Part shown: positions 48,329-56,787 of the stretch, in pieces
How the letters are laid out: each line of letters starts with the position of its first letter
Numbering within the stretch: the first letter of the stretch is position 1
NCBI RefSeq assembly: GCF_041821065.1
Contig: NZ_JBGUAX010000005.1
Coordinates: 1 to 64,000 of the forward strand
Reading direction: 5' to 3'
Source of the DNA: Egicoccus sp. AB-alg2
Lineage (GTDB): Bacteria; Actinomycetota; Nitriliruptoria; Nitriliruptorales; Nitriliruptoraceae
DNA: 64,000 bases
The notes under the pieces: model-generated
Seen by the model: the letters and a program-made list of their open reading frames with translations, nothing else
Databases searched by the model: none
Told to the model about the DNA's origin: nothing
Position numbers and translations under genes: made by a program

Positions 48329-48871
48329 TCAGTGCAGCACGCGGCCTCCGGACCGCCAGTACTCGCCACGGTCACGGTCGAGGAGTCCTTCGTCGACGAG
48401 GTAGCGCCGCAGGCTGGCGTGGTCGGGGTTGAAGCGGCCGAGGATCTCGTTCACCTCGGGCTCCGTGTAGCGCCGGCCGGGCTCGAACTCGAGGGCCAGC
48501 CGCTCGAGCACCACGAGGCGCTTGCCGCGCGACGCCGGGATCTCCGTCAGCCGTTCCCCGACGAAGAACCGCCCCAGCACCTCGGCCTCGGCGCGGGTCA
48601 TCCCGAACGCGATGCGCGGGTGCGGCGGCGGGGCCTGCGGCAGCTCCTGGGCGACGGCCCGCCAGGTCGCCGCCTCGACGACGTAGGCCTCCCCGTCGCG
48701 GACGACCAGGCCGGCCTGGACCAGCGGCCCCAGCGTGCGCAGCACGTCGCGCCGCCGGACGCCGGTCAGCTTCTCGATCTCGTCCGGGGTGGCGGGACCC
48801 ACGGCGATGGTGCCGAGCACCGCCAGGCGCGACGGTTCGAGCAGGGTGCGCAGCAGGTCCATGGCGTTCAT
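48329..48871 (-). CDS. DUF2087 domain protein with N-terminal winged helix
   Basis: A 180-residue protein. Residues about 1-75 are an ArsR-like winged helix (LLRTLLEPSRLAVLGTIAVG, DEIEKLTGVRRRDVLRTLGPLVQAGLV). Residues about 100-180 are the DUF2087 domain (IPASRGKRLVVLERLALEFEPG, YTEPEVNEILGRFNPDHASLRRYLVDEGLL). DUF2087 proteins are thought to be regulators, but none is well characterised to my knowledge. Start uncertain: ATG at 48871 fits the family, GTG at 48892 is also possible, and neither has a good ribosome site, so the message may be leaderless. Divergent from the EamA transporter with only about 33 bases between starts. Confidence 0.85.
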   Translation of the reverse strand: MNAMDLLRTLLEPSRLAVLGTIAVGPATPDEIEKLTGVRRRDVLRTLGPLVQAGLVVRDGEAYVVEAATWRAVAQELPQAPPPHPRIAFGMTRAEAEVLGRFFVGERLTEIPASRGKRLVVLERLALEFEPGRRYTEPEVNEILGRFNPDHASLRRYLVDEGLLDRDRGEYWRSGGRVLH

Positions 48872-48904
48872 GGGGGGTAGGTGTAGCGCCACTAGGCTCG
48901 GCGC

Positions 48905-49864
48905 GTGCGCCCACTCCCCCGCCCCGTCGTCCTACTCGGCCTGCTCGTCGGTGCCCTCGCGGTGTCGACCTCGGCGATCCTGGCGCGCGTGGCCATGGGC
49001 GACGACCCGGGCGTGACCACGGCCCCGGCCGGGGCGGCACCGGCGCTGGCCGTGGCGTTCTGGCGCACGGCGCTGGGGGCGCTGGCGCTCGCGCCGCTGG
49101 CCGTGCGGGCCCAGGTGCGCCGCGGCACGCGGCTCACCGCGACGCGCCGGCGTCAACTGTTCGGGTCCGGGCTGTCACTGGCGCTGCACTTCGCGCTGTT
49201 CCAGGGTGCGCTGGCGCTCACCACCGTCGCCAGCGCCGTCACCCTCGTGACGATGTCCCCGGTGTTCGTGGCGCTCGGGGGCTGGTGGTTCCTGCACGAG
49301 CGCACGAGTCGCCGGACCGTGGTGGGCATGGGGCTCACGATCGTCGGGGCGGTCGTGATCGGCCTCGGCGACGCGGCCGCCATCGACCTCGGCAGGGAGG
49401 CACTGCTCGGCGACGCCATGGCGTTCGGCGGCGCCGTCGCGATCACCGGCTACCTGCTGGCGGGCCGCGTCGCCCGGCGGGACGTGCCGGCGGCCACCTA
49501 TTCGTGCGTCGTGTACGCGTGGGCCGCACTGGCGCTGCTGGTGGTGTGTCTGGCGTCGGGCGTGCCGCTGGCCGGCTACCGGCCGACGGTGTGGCTGGCG
49601 ATCCTGGGCATCGTCGTGGGGCCACAGCTGCTGGGCCACACGATCTTCAACACGCTGCTGTCCAGCGTGCCGGCCACGGTCGTCTCCATCGTGGTGCTGT
49701 CCGAGCCGGTGGGGGCCGGGATCCTGGCCTGGCTGCTGCTCGACGAGCTGCCGGCGGCCTGGTTCGCCGTCGGCGCCCCGCTCGTGCTGATCGGGGTGGC
49801 GGTGGCGACGGCCCGGCGCCGCGGCGCCCGCGAGGCGGCCCAGGCCACCGTGACGGAGACCTGA
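48905..49864 (+). CDS. EamA-family (DMT superfamily) transporter
   Basis: A 319-residue inner-membrane protein with about ten hydrophobic helices in two EamA repeats (about 8-150 and 170-305). Characteristic pieces are AFWRTALGALALAP, ALTTVASAVTLVTMSPVFVALGGWWFLHERTS in the first half and SSVPATVVSIVVLSEPVGAGILAWLLLDE in the second. These carriers export amino acids or other metabolites; the substrate is not readable. GTG start. Stop lies eight bases before the convergent 49872 gene. Confidence 0.92.
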   Translation: MRPLPRPVVLLGLLVGALAVSTSAILARVAMGDDPGVTTAPAGAAPALAVAFWRTALGALALAPLAVRAQVRRGTRLTATRRRQLFGSGLSLALHFALFQGALALTTVASAVTLVTMSPVFVALGGWWFLHERTSRRTVVGMGLTIVGAVVIGLGDAAAIDLGREALLGDAMAFGGAVAITGYLLAGRVARRDVPAATYSCVVYAWAALALLVVCLASGVPLAGYRPTVWLAILGIVVGPQLLGHTIFNTLLSSVPATVVSIVVLSEPVGAGILAWLLLDELPAAWFAVGAPLVLIGVAVATARRRGAREAAQATVTET

Positions 49865-49871
49865 GCCGCGC

Positions 49872-50183
49872 TCAGGCGGCCAGCGAGGCGTGGCGCCATG
49901 CCCGCGCCAGGCCGCGCGCCACGACGACCGGCGGATCCCCATGGCGGATGCGCAGGTGGGGCGGCAACACGCCGGCCGCCCACAGGACGGCGGTGGCGGC
50001 ATGTGCCTGGGCGCGCAGGCGCGCCCAGCCGGCGGCGTCGTCGAAGTCGGCGCTGGCAGCGGCGGCCAGCACGCGGGCGAGCGACGCACGGGCCGCCTCG
50101 ACCCGCCATCCCGTCGGGGGGATGGGGGCGCGGTCGGTGACGGACGTCGAGGTACGGACGGTTTCGAGGCGGCTGTGGGTCAT
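49872..50183 (-). CDS. Small unknown protein
   Basis: A 103-residue protein I do not recognise. It has a Thr/Ser/Arg-rich start (MTHSRLETVRTSTSVTDRAP), two amphipathic Ala-rich helices (VEAARASLARVLAAAASADF, and WARLRAQAHAATAVLWAAG), a basic RIRHGDPPVVVARGLARAW section and no cysteine. The ATG has GAGGAG seven bases upstream, which is the best evidence for it. It is divergent from the OsmC gene across a 214-base region with inverted repeats. Confidence 0.55.
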   Translation of the reverse strand: MTHSRLETVRTSTSVTDRAPIPPTGWRVEAARASLARVLAAAASADFDDAAGWARLRAQAHAATAVLWAAGVLPPHLRIRHGDPPVVVARGLARAWRHASLAA

Positions 50184-50329
50184 CGGAGGCTCCTCTCGTG
50201 TGGAACGTGCGCCGCCACCGTCGCGGGCCACGGCCGCGCCGGCCTGGGCAACCGGTGCCCAACTCCGCCGCCGGACGCCGCCGCTGGGAACTGGGCAGGT
50301 CGACCGTCGACATGGGTAGCCCCCACCGA

Positions 50330-50348
50330 GGAATCGGTGCCCGATTCC
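50330..50348. promoter_or_regulatory. Inverted repeat upstream of the OsmC gene
   Basis: GGAATCGG and CCGATTCC flank TGC, 50 bases before the OsmC ATG. A second repeat, TGGGCA-ACCGG-TGCCCA, lies at 50245-50261. Either could be an operator in this divergent promoter region; the factor is unknown. Confidence 0.4.
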
Positions 50349-50397
50349 GGTGGAGGATCGTCGCGTCCGACCTCCCCACGACTCGTCAGGAACCACC

Positions 50398-50967
50398 ATG
50401 AGCCAGACCACGACCGAGACCGGCGTCCGCAACGGCGTCGACGTCGCCACCCTGTTCGCCACGCTCGATGCCGTCCGGGGCCAGCGGGACCTCGCGCACT
50501 TCACCTTCCGCGCGAAGAACCGCTGGGTCTCCGGCACGCACAGCCAGAACACCAGCCAGGGGTTCCACGGCGCCGGCGAGGAGCGCGAGCACGAGCGCAC
50601 CTTCGTCTTCGACGCCGACCACCCGGCCGTCCTCGTCGGCCGCGACAACGGCCCCACGCCCGTCGAGTTCCTGCTCTACGCGCTGGCCTCGTGCATCACG
50701 GCCGGGATCGGCAACATCGCGACCGCTCGCGGGGTCGTCCTCACCCGCGTCGAGTCCACCGTCGTCGGCGACATCGACCTGCAGGGCATCTTCGGGATGT
50801 CCGGTGCCGTCCGCAACGGTTACGAGAAGGTGCAGATGCGACTGACCATCGAGGGCGACGCGCCGGCGGAGACGTTGCGCGAAATCGTCGAGCAGTCGCG
50901 GTCCCGCTCGGCCGTCTACGACGTCCTCACCAACGGCATCCCGGTCGAATTGGAGGTCGTCGCCTGA
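50398..50967 (+). CDS. OsmC-family protein
   Basis: A 189-residue OsmC/Ohr-fold protein. Recognisable parts are FRAKNRWVSGTHSQNTSQGF, GRDNGPTPVEFLLYALASCITAGIG (with the first conserved Cys), and the C-terminal strand VYDVLTNGIPVELEVV. The second, resolving cysteine of true Ohr/OsmC peroxidases is missing: the segment reads SRSRSAVYDV where the family often has a Cys-Pro. So thiol peroxidase activity may need an external thiol, or the protein has another role. AGGAACC precedes the ATG. The LAL regulator follows after 67 bases. Confidence 0.9.
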   Translation: MSQTTTETGVRNGVDVATLFATLDAVRGQRDLAHFTFRAKNRWVSGTHSQNTSQGFHGAGEEREHERTFVFDADHPAVLVGRDNGPTPVEFLLYALASCITAGIGNIATARGVVLTRVESTVVGDIDLQGIFGMSGAVRNGYEKVQMRLTIEGDAPAETLREIVEQSRSRSAVYDVLTNGIPVELEVVA

Positions 50968-51034
50968 AACCCTTCACAACGCGGTGCGTTCCCCGGAGGA
51001 TGGGGAGCGCACCGCTGCGGTCGGAACCGGGACG

Positions 51035-53608
51035 ATGGAGCTGCTGGAACGGGCGGGCGAACTCGACCTGCTCCGCGACGCACTCGGCGACGCGGCCCGT
51101 CGTCGGGGCTCCGTCGTGCTCGTGTCCGGAGAACCCGGCATCGGCAAGTCCAGCCTGCTGCGCGCGTGGTCCGCGGCGCCGGGCGAGGAGTGCCGCCTGC
51201 TGGTCGGTTGGTGCGACGACTTCCTGACCCGCCGCACCCTCGGCCCCTTCCACGACGTGGCTCGTGGTGCCGGCGGGGCCCTGGCCGATGCCGTCGCCCG
51301 CGGGGACACGAACGCCGTCCTCGACGCGCTGCTGGACGAACTGGACAACCCGCTGCGTCCGACGGTGCTCGTCCTGGAGGACGTGCACTGGGCCGACGAG
51401 GCCACCCTCGACGTCGTCCGCTACGTCGGCCGGCGCCTCGAGCGTCGGCCGGCCCTGCTGGTGCTGTCCTATCGCGACGGTGACCTCCACGCGGACCATC
51501 CGCTGTGGGGGGTGCTGGCGTCCCTGCCGACGCCAACGGTCCACCGCGTCGAGCTGCGGCCGCTGAGCTCGGCAGCCGTCCAACGCCTCACCGAGGGGAC
51601 GGACCTGGACCCGCGACAGGTGGCCGCCCTGACCGGCGGCAACCCGTTCTTCGTCACCGAGCTCGTGCACGACGGCGGTGCCCTGCCGACCAGCGTGACC
51701 GACGCCATCCAGGCCCGGGTCCGTCACCTGCCACCCGCGGCCCGCGAGGCGGTCGAGGTGCTCTCGGTCGTTCCCGACGGCATCGATCTCGCGATGCGTG
51801 ACGGCCTCGGGCTCGATCCGCTGGCCCTCGCCCTGGCCGAGGCCCGTGGCGTGCTGCGGGTGGACGGTGCCACCGTCCGCTTCCGGCACGAGCTGACCCG
51901 TCTGGCCGTCGAGGCCAGCCTGCCGGTGGCGGCCCGGCTCGCCCACCACGAACGCGTCCTGGACTGCCTGCTGGCGCACGAGGCCGACGACGCGGCGATC
52001 CTGCACCACGCGACCGCGGCCGCTCGCGGGGACGTCGTCGCCACCCACGGACCGCGCGCGGCGCGGGTGGCCTTCGGTGCCGGCGCGTTCCGCGAGGCGG
52101 CGGCCCACCAGGCCAACGTCCTGCGCCACGCCGACCTGCTCTCCGTCGAGGTGCAGGCGGAGCTGTTCGAGCAGCAGGCGTGGACGCTCTACAACCTCCA
52201 CCGGGTCGAGGAGGCGCTGGCCGCCGCACGGACGGCGGTCGAACGGCGCGCCGAGCTCGGCGAGCCGGTGGCCAGGGCGCGGGCGCTCATCGTCAGCAGC
52301 CGGATGCACTACATGGCGAACGAGCCCGGTGTCGCGGTGGACCTCGCCGACCAGGCGGCGAAGCTGCTGGACGACCACGGCGACGCCGAGCAGCGGGCGG
52401 AAGGGTTGGTCGCACGGGCGTCCACGTACGCCCTGGCCGAGCACCCGGCGGACCTGTCGCTGCGGTTGGGCCAGGAGGCCGTGACCCGCACCGCCGAGCT
52501 GCCCCGTCCCGACCTGCAGTCGCTGGCGCTCAACTACCGGGCCGTCGCGCAGTGCGCCGGTGGCCGGACCCCGGACCCGGACGACTTCCGCGCCGCGATC
52601 CGGCTCGCACTCGAAGGTGGCCACCTCGAGTTGGCCGCCCGGGCCTGGACGAACCTGTCGTTCGAGCTCATGGTCGCCCGCGAACCGAGCGAGGCGACCC
52701 GGCAGGTGCTCGGCGAGGCGCTCGCCTTCATGGTGGACCACGACTTCACCTCGCACGCCTTCGACATCCGGGCCAGGCTGGCGGCCATCGACGTCGCGCA
52801 GGGCAACTGGACCGACGCCGAGGCCGCGCTGCACCGGCTGCGCGACGGCACCGACGAGCACGGCGTCATCGACCTGATCGCCCTGGAGAGCCTTGCGCGC
52901 ATCGCCCTGCGCCGCGGGGACCTGGACGCCGACGGACTGCTGGAGCGCAGCTGGGAGCTGGCCTGCCGCAGCGGCGCCGCGCCCTACATCGGGCTGCTCG
53001 GGGTCGTGCGCATGGAGCAGGCCTGGCTGCACGGTGCCGGCGACGCCGACGCGCGGCTGGCGGCGCTGCCGCTGGAGCGGTTGCGCCCACGCCTGCGCGC
53101 CGAGGCGTTGCGCTACGCGCAGCTGGCCGGCGTCCCCGTCGAGGCGGGCGCCGAGGTGGCCGAACCGTGGGCGTCGGGACTGCGCGGCGACTGGCAGGCG
53201 GCCGCTCGGCTCTGGCGCGCCGACCGGCGGCCCTACGAGCTCGCGCTCGAGCTGTCCGCGTCCGGCGAGCCGGAGCCCATGCTCGAGGCGTTGACGATCT
53301 TCGACCGGCTCGGCGCGGCGCCGGCCGCCCGGCTGGTGAGACGCCGGCTACGCGAGCTCGGGGTGCGCCGGCTGCCACGGGGCCCGCAGGCGACGACGCG
53401 CGAGCATCCGGCCGGCCTCACCGAACGGCAGGCGCAGGTGCTCGCGCTGCTGACCGAGGGCATGACCAACGTGGAGATCGCCGACCGGCTCGTCCTCTCC
53501 GTCCGCACGGTCGATCATCACGTCGCGGCCGTGCTCCAGAAGCTCGGCGTCGACTCGCGGCGTGAGGCCGCCGCCCGCGCCGCGGCGCTCGACGTCGGCT
53601 GGCGCTGA
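51035..53608 (+). CDS. LAL-type LuxR-family regulator with AAA ATPase domain
   Basis: An 857-residue large ATP-binding LuxR regulator. The N-terminal NTPase has a Walker A loop VSGEPGIGKSSLLRAW and Walker B LVLEDVHWAD. The long middle part is a TPR-like helical solenoid (for example YNLHRVEEALAAARTAVERRAELG). The last 65 residues are a LuxR/GerE helix-turn-helix: LTERQAQVLALLTEGMTNVEIADRLVLSVRTVDHHVAAVLQKLGV. Such regulators are usually activators gated by ATP and a small ligand. I start at the ATG at 51035. The GNAT gene begins one base after the stop, so they are cotranscribed. Targets may be the OsmC gene or the GNAT gene. Confidence 0.93.
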   Translation: MELLERAGELDLLRDALGDAARRRGSVVLVSGEPGIGKSSLLRAWSAAPGEECRLLVGWCDDFLTRRTLGPFHDVARGAGGALADAVARGDTNAVLDALLDELDNPLRPTVLVLEDVHWADEATLDVVRYVGRRLERRPALLVLSYRDGDLHADHPLWGVLASLPTPTVHRVELRPLSSAAVQRLTEGTDLDPRQVAALTGGNPFFVTELVHDGGALPTSVTDAIQARVRHLPPAAREAVEVLSVVPDGIDLAMRDGLGLDPLALALAEARGVLRVDGATVRFRHELTRLAVEASLPVAARLAHHERVLDCLLAHEADDAAILHHATAAARGDVVATHGPRAARVAFGAGAFREAAAHQANVLRHADLLSVEVQAELFEQQAWTLYNLHRVEEALAAARTAVERRAELGEPVARARALIVSSRMHYMANEPGVAVDLADQAAKLLDDHGDAEQRAEGLVARASTYALAEHPADLSLRLGQEAVTRTAELPRPDLQSLALNYRAVAQCAGGRTPDPDDFRAAIRLALEGGHLELAARAWTNLSFELMVAREPSEATRQVLGEALAFMVDHDFTSHAFDIRARLAAIDVAQGNWTDAEAALHRLRDGTDEHGVIDLIALESLARIALRRGDLDADGLLERSWELACRSGAAPYIGLLGVVRMEQAWLHGAGDADARLAALPLERLRPRLRAEALRYAQLAGVPVEAGAEVAEPWASGLRGDWQAAARLWRADRRPYELALELSASGEPEPMLEALTIFDRLGAAPAARLVRRRLRELGVRRLPRGPQATTREHPAGLTERQAQVLALLTEGMTNVEIADRLVLSVRTVDHHVAAVLQKLGVDSRREAAARAAALDVGWR

Positions 53609-53609
53609 C

Positions 53610-54182
53610 ATGGGGCGACCTGCGGCGGCGCCGACCGGAGACCTGGGACGCAGGTCTCGACTGCCCGTGGTTCTCCGCCGGGCCACCGCCGACGACACCG
53701 CGTTGCTGGCGGCGCTGGGGGCGCGCACGTTCACCGAGGCGTTCATGGGGGTGCACGACCCCGGGCGGGTGGCTCGCTACGCGGCCCGGTCGTTCGCCGA
53801 GCCGCGGATCGCGGAACAGCTCGCCCAACCGGGTGCCGCGTTCCTGCTGGGCGTCGACCCGACGACGGCACGGGTCGTGGCGTACGCGCACGTCCGACCG
53901 GCGCCCGCGACGATGGTGCCTGCCGAACGACCGGTCGAGCTCGCGCGGCTCTACGTCGAGCTGCCGCTGACCGGTCGGGGCATCGGCTCGAGGATGATGG
54001 CGGCCGTCCTCGCCCACGCGCGGGCGCGAGCGCACGACCGCATCTGGTTGGGGGTCTGGGAGCACAACCGCGCGGCGCAGCGCTTCTACCGGCGCTGGGG
54101 CTTCGTGCCCGTGGGCCAGATCGCCTTCGTCCTCGACGACGAGGTCCAGACCGACCACGTGCTGAGCCGGCCGGTCGGCTGA
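53610..54182 (+). CDS. GNAT-family N-acetyltransferase
   Basis: A 190-residue acetyl-CoA-dependent N-acetyltransferase. Acetyl-CoA-binding motif A reads VELARLYVELPLTGRGIGSRMMAAVLAHA (R/QxxGxG/A as LTGRGIGS), followed by motif B WLGVWEHNRAAQRFYRRWGFVPVG. VVLRRATADDTALLAALG is the standard N-terminal strand-helix. The ATG at 53610 overlaps the LuxR terminus by spacing (TGA-C-ATG), which implies coupling; an internal GTG at about residue 20 is an alternative. It may acetylate an amine toxin or a metabolite. Confidence 0.9.
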   Translation: MGRPAAAPTGDLGRRSRLPVVLRRATADDTALLAALGARTFTEAFMGVHDPGRVARYAARSFAEPRIAEQLAQPGAAFLLGVDPTTARVVAYAHVRPAPATMVPAERPVELARLYVELPLTGRGIGSRMMAAVLAHARARAHDRIWLGVWEHNRAAQRFYRRWGFVPVGQIAFVLDDEVQTDHVLSRPVG

Positions 54183-54251
54183 CACGCGGCCGGCGCACGG
54201 TCGGAGCACGCGGTCGGAGCACGCGGTCCTGGCAGGCGGCGGTGGAGACGG

Positions 54252-54734
54252 TCAGAACAGCAGCGGCAGCTTGGGGCGTTCCTCGACGACGCCGACGATG
54301 GCGCCGCTGGCCGCACCGGCACGTGCCCGCTCGTCGATACGACGCGCGAGGTCACGTGGGTCCTCGTCGGGCGAGAGCACGGCGTCGCGCAAGACCACCA
54401 GCATCGTGCCGCGGACGCGTCGGGCCGCCTGCAACCAGTCGTGGTCGACGTCGGCGCGAGCGGCGCGCAGCAGGGTGGCGTCCTGTTCGTCGACCAGCCG
54501 CAGCTCGCGCGGCTCGACCATGAAGCCGATGCGGGCGCCACGAGGCAGGTCGACACCGAGGAACCCGTCGATGCTCGGCAGGCCGCGTTCGTCGAGCGCC
54601 GCCAGCAACTGCGGGCCTCGACCGTGAGGCTCGACGGCGGCGACCAGCAAGGGCAGCCCGCGCACCAGCAGGAACCGCAGGTGCACGGCGTCCGGAACGG
54701 GTGTGGCGGCGTTCACGGAGGTGGCGTCGCTCAT
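54252..54734 (-). CDS. Unknown conserved-looking protein
   Basis: A 160-residue protein without a family I can name. It has VHLRFLLVRGLPLLVAAVEPHG near the start, a central FLGVDLPRGARIGFMVEPRELRL, and a final RAGAASGAIVGVVEERPKLPLLF. Alternating hydrophobic strands and helices suggest a globular cytoplasmic protein. Its ATG overlaps the stop of the upstream SDR gene as ATGA, so it is a real, coupled gene. No cysteine, no membrane segment. Confidence 0.68.
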   Translation of the reverse strand: MSDATSVNAATPVPDAVHLRFLLVRGLPLLVAAVEPHGRGPQLLAALDERGLPSIDGFLGVDLPRGARIGFMVEPRELRLVDEQDATLLRAARADVDHDWLQAARRVRGTMLVVLRDAVLSPDEDPRDLARRIDERARAGAASGAIVGVVEERPKLPLLF

Positions 54735-55513
54735 GTGTCGGCCATCCTGCGGTGCAGCGTGGCCGACACGCGCCGGGTCACGCCCCGGGGAGCCAGTGCC
54801 GCGGCGCTCGCCACGATCCGGTTGCCGACACCGGGGACGCTACGGGCCCGGCCGCGGGCGAAGTCGCGCAGCGCCGACGTCACGACCGCGTCGGCGGACA
54901 TCACGAGCCGGTCGGAGACCATGGGAGCGCGACCTTCCGCCGCGTCGGCGAACGCCGTGGCGGTCAGGCCGGGAGTGACGAGCGTCACGGTGACCCCGCG
55001 GTCGCGGACCTCCTCGTGGAGCGCCTGGCTGAGGCTGCGGACGAAGGCCTTGGTCGCCCCGTAGGTGGCCGCGTACGGGTCGGGCTGGACCCCCGCGAGC
55101 GAGCCGACGTTGATGATGCCGCCGTCCCCCTGGGCCAGCAGTCGAGGCAGCACCGCGCGGCAGCACCGCAGCACCGCCAGCGCGTTGAGTTCGACGAGGT
55201 CGACCTGGCGGTCGACCGGCTGCGCGGCGAACGGGCCGTACACGCCCGCGCCGGCGTTGTTCACCAGCAGGTCGACCGGCTCGTCGGTCGTGCCCAGGCG
55301 TGCCTCGACCCGGGCGAGCTCCGCCGGGTCGCCGAGGTCCGCGGGCAGCACCTCGACGGGCGTGGGCAGGGCGTCGGCCAGTTGCCGCAGCCGGTCCTCG
55401 CGCCGGGCCACGAGAACCAGTCCGACACCGCGATCGGCGAGGTGGCGCGCGAACGCCGCCCCGATGCCGGAGGACGCGCCGGTCACGAGGGCGCGCCGAA
55501 CACGTCCCTGCAC
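54731..55513 (-). CDS. Short-chain dehydrogenase/reductase
   Basis: A 260-residue NAD(P)-dependent oxidoreductase of the classical SDR type. TGASSGIG (about 11-18) binds the cofactor and VARREDRL suggests NADP preference. NNAGAGVYGPF, the catalytic SLAGVQPDPYAATYGATKAF (Ser, Tyr, Lys) and TPGLTATAFA follow. The C-terminus resembles the DltE-like/SDR group 260-residue proteins of actinobacteria. GTG start with GAGAGGAG upstream. Operon with the unknown 54252 gene (4-base overlap). Substrate unknown. Confidence 0.92.
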   Translation of the reverse strand: MQGRVRRALVTGASSGIGAAFARHLADRGVGLVLVARREDRLRQLADALPTPVEVLPADLGDPAELARVEARLGTTDEPVDLLVNNAGAGVYGPFAAQPVDRQVDLVELNALAVLRCCRAVLPRLLAQGDGGIINVGSLAGVQPDPYAATYGATKAFVRSLSQALHEEVRDRGVTVTLVTPGLTATAFADAAEGRAPMVSDRLVMSADAVVTSALRDFARGRARSVPGVGNRIVASAAALAPRGVTRRVSATLHRRMADT

Positions 55514-55608
55514 GCGCGCTCCTCTCCACGGCGGTCGGCGATGGTCGGAGTCGAGGCTACTGGTTCGCTACCGTCGGCCTCGACGCCGCTGCTGCCAGGA
55601 TCCTGCCC

Positions 55609-56616
55609 GTGCCCACTGTCCCCTCCTCCCCTCGTGTGCTGGCGGTCGACGGCAACTCGCTCGGGCACCGCGGGTTCCACAGTGCCCGGCACGACGCGGA
55701 GCGCGAGGGCACCACGGCCCCGTTCGTGACCGGGGCGGTCGTCGGCATGCTGGCATCCGCCTGGGTGGAGGGGCCCTACGACGCCGTCGTCGTGGGGTTC
55801 GATCATCCCGTCAACCAGCGCAAGCTCGACTTCCCCGAGTACAAGGCGCACCGCGCCGCGACGCACCCGGATCTGCCCGGCCACCTGCAGACCCTGCGCG
55901 GCCACCTGCGCGAGTGCGGCTTCACGGTCGTCGAGGTGGAGGGCGCGGAGGCCGACGACCTGCTGGCCGCCACGGTGGACGCCTGCGCGGCCCGGTCGTG
56001 GCCCTGCGACGTGCTGAGCTCCGACCGGGACCTCACCGCACTCGTCGGGCCGACGACCCGGCTGCTGCGTCCGCGGGCCACCTTCGCCGACCTCAAGGTG
56101 TACGACGAGGCCGCCGTCCGGGCCGAGTACGGCGTGTCGCCGGCGCAGTACACCGATCTGGCCGCGCTGCGCGGCGACCCGTCCGACGGACTGGACGGCG
56201 CCACCGGCATCGGCCCGAAGATGGCGGCGCGCCTGCTGCGCGACTACGGCAGCGTGCCGGGCATGTACGCCTCGCTGCAGCACCTGCCGCCCAAGGTCGA
56301 GGCGGCGCTGCGCGCCAGCCGCGACCGCGTCGAGCGCAACCTCGAGCTCATGGCGCCCATCCCCCACCTGTCCGTGGACGTGGACGGCGCCGTCGCCGCC
56401 GGGGTCGACTGCGGCCGGCTGGAACGCACGCTGGACGAGCTGCGCCTCTTCGGACCGGCCCGCCGCTTCGTCCGGGCCGTCACGGCGCCGCCACCGCCGC
56501 CCATGCCGCCGATGCCGGCGGAACCGGACGACCTGCTGCCTGCGCTGGCCGGCGCCCTCAGCCCGACGCCGGTGACGGCGGCGCCGCTCTCCGGCGAGCA
56601 GGCCACCCTCTTCTAG
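55609..56616 (+). CDS. Stand-alone 5'-3' exonuclease (FEN/PolA N-terminal-like) with clamp-binding-like tail
   Basis: A 335-residue flap endonuclease-type nuclease like the separate 5'-3' exonuclease of actinobacteria (Rv2090 type). The acidic metal site is spread over LAVDGNSLGHRG, EVEGAEADDLLAAT and SSDRDLTALVG; FDHPVNQRKLDFPEYKAHR is the FEN arch region; the helix-hairpin-helix reads LDGATGIGPKMAARLL. A Pro-rich linker (PPPPPMPPMP) precedes a C-terminal GEQATLF, which matches the bacterial sliding-clamp motif Q-x-x-L-F. GTG start with CAGGAT upstream. It should remove RNA primers or flaps during lagging-strand synthesis or repair. Confidence 0.92.
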   Translation: MPTVPSSPRVLAVDGNSLGHRGFHSARHDAEREGTTAPFVTGAVVGMLASAWVEGPYDAVVVGFDHPVNQRKLDFPEYKAHRAATHPDLPGHLQTLRGHLRECGFTVVEVEGAEADDLLAATVDACAARSWPCDVLSSDRDLTALVGPTTRLLRPRATFADLKVYDEAAVRAEYGVSPAQYTDLAALRGDPSDGLDGATGIGPKMAARLLRDYGSVPGMYASLQHLPPKVEAALRASRDRVERNLELMAPIPHLSVDVDGAVAAGVDCGRLERTLDELRLFGPARRFVRAVTAPPPPPMPPMPAEPDDLLPALAGALSPTPVTAAPLSGEQATLF

Positions 56617-56787
56617 TGGTCGACGGCGCCGCGAGGTCCGCACGCCCGGACTCGGCCGGGTTTGCACGGTTGGCACTTCCCTGCGGCGCGCGGCGCCGGG
56701 CACGCTCCGTACCGTCGGCGAGGACGCGCGCGGCCGCCCGGTCGACGCGACCAGAACCCCGCGTTCGCAACCCAAGGAAGGACCACC

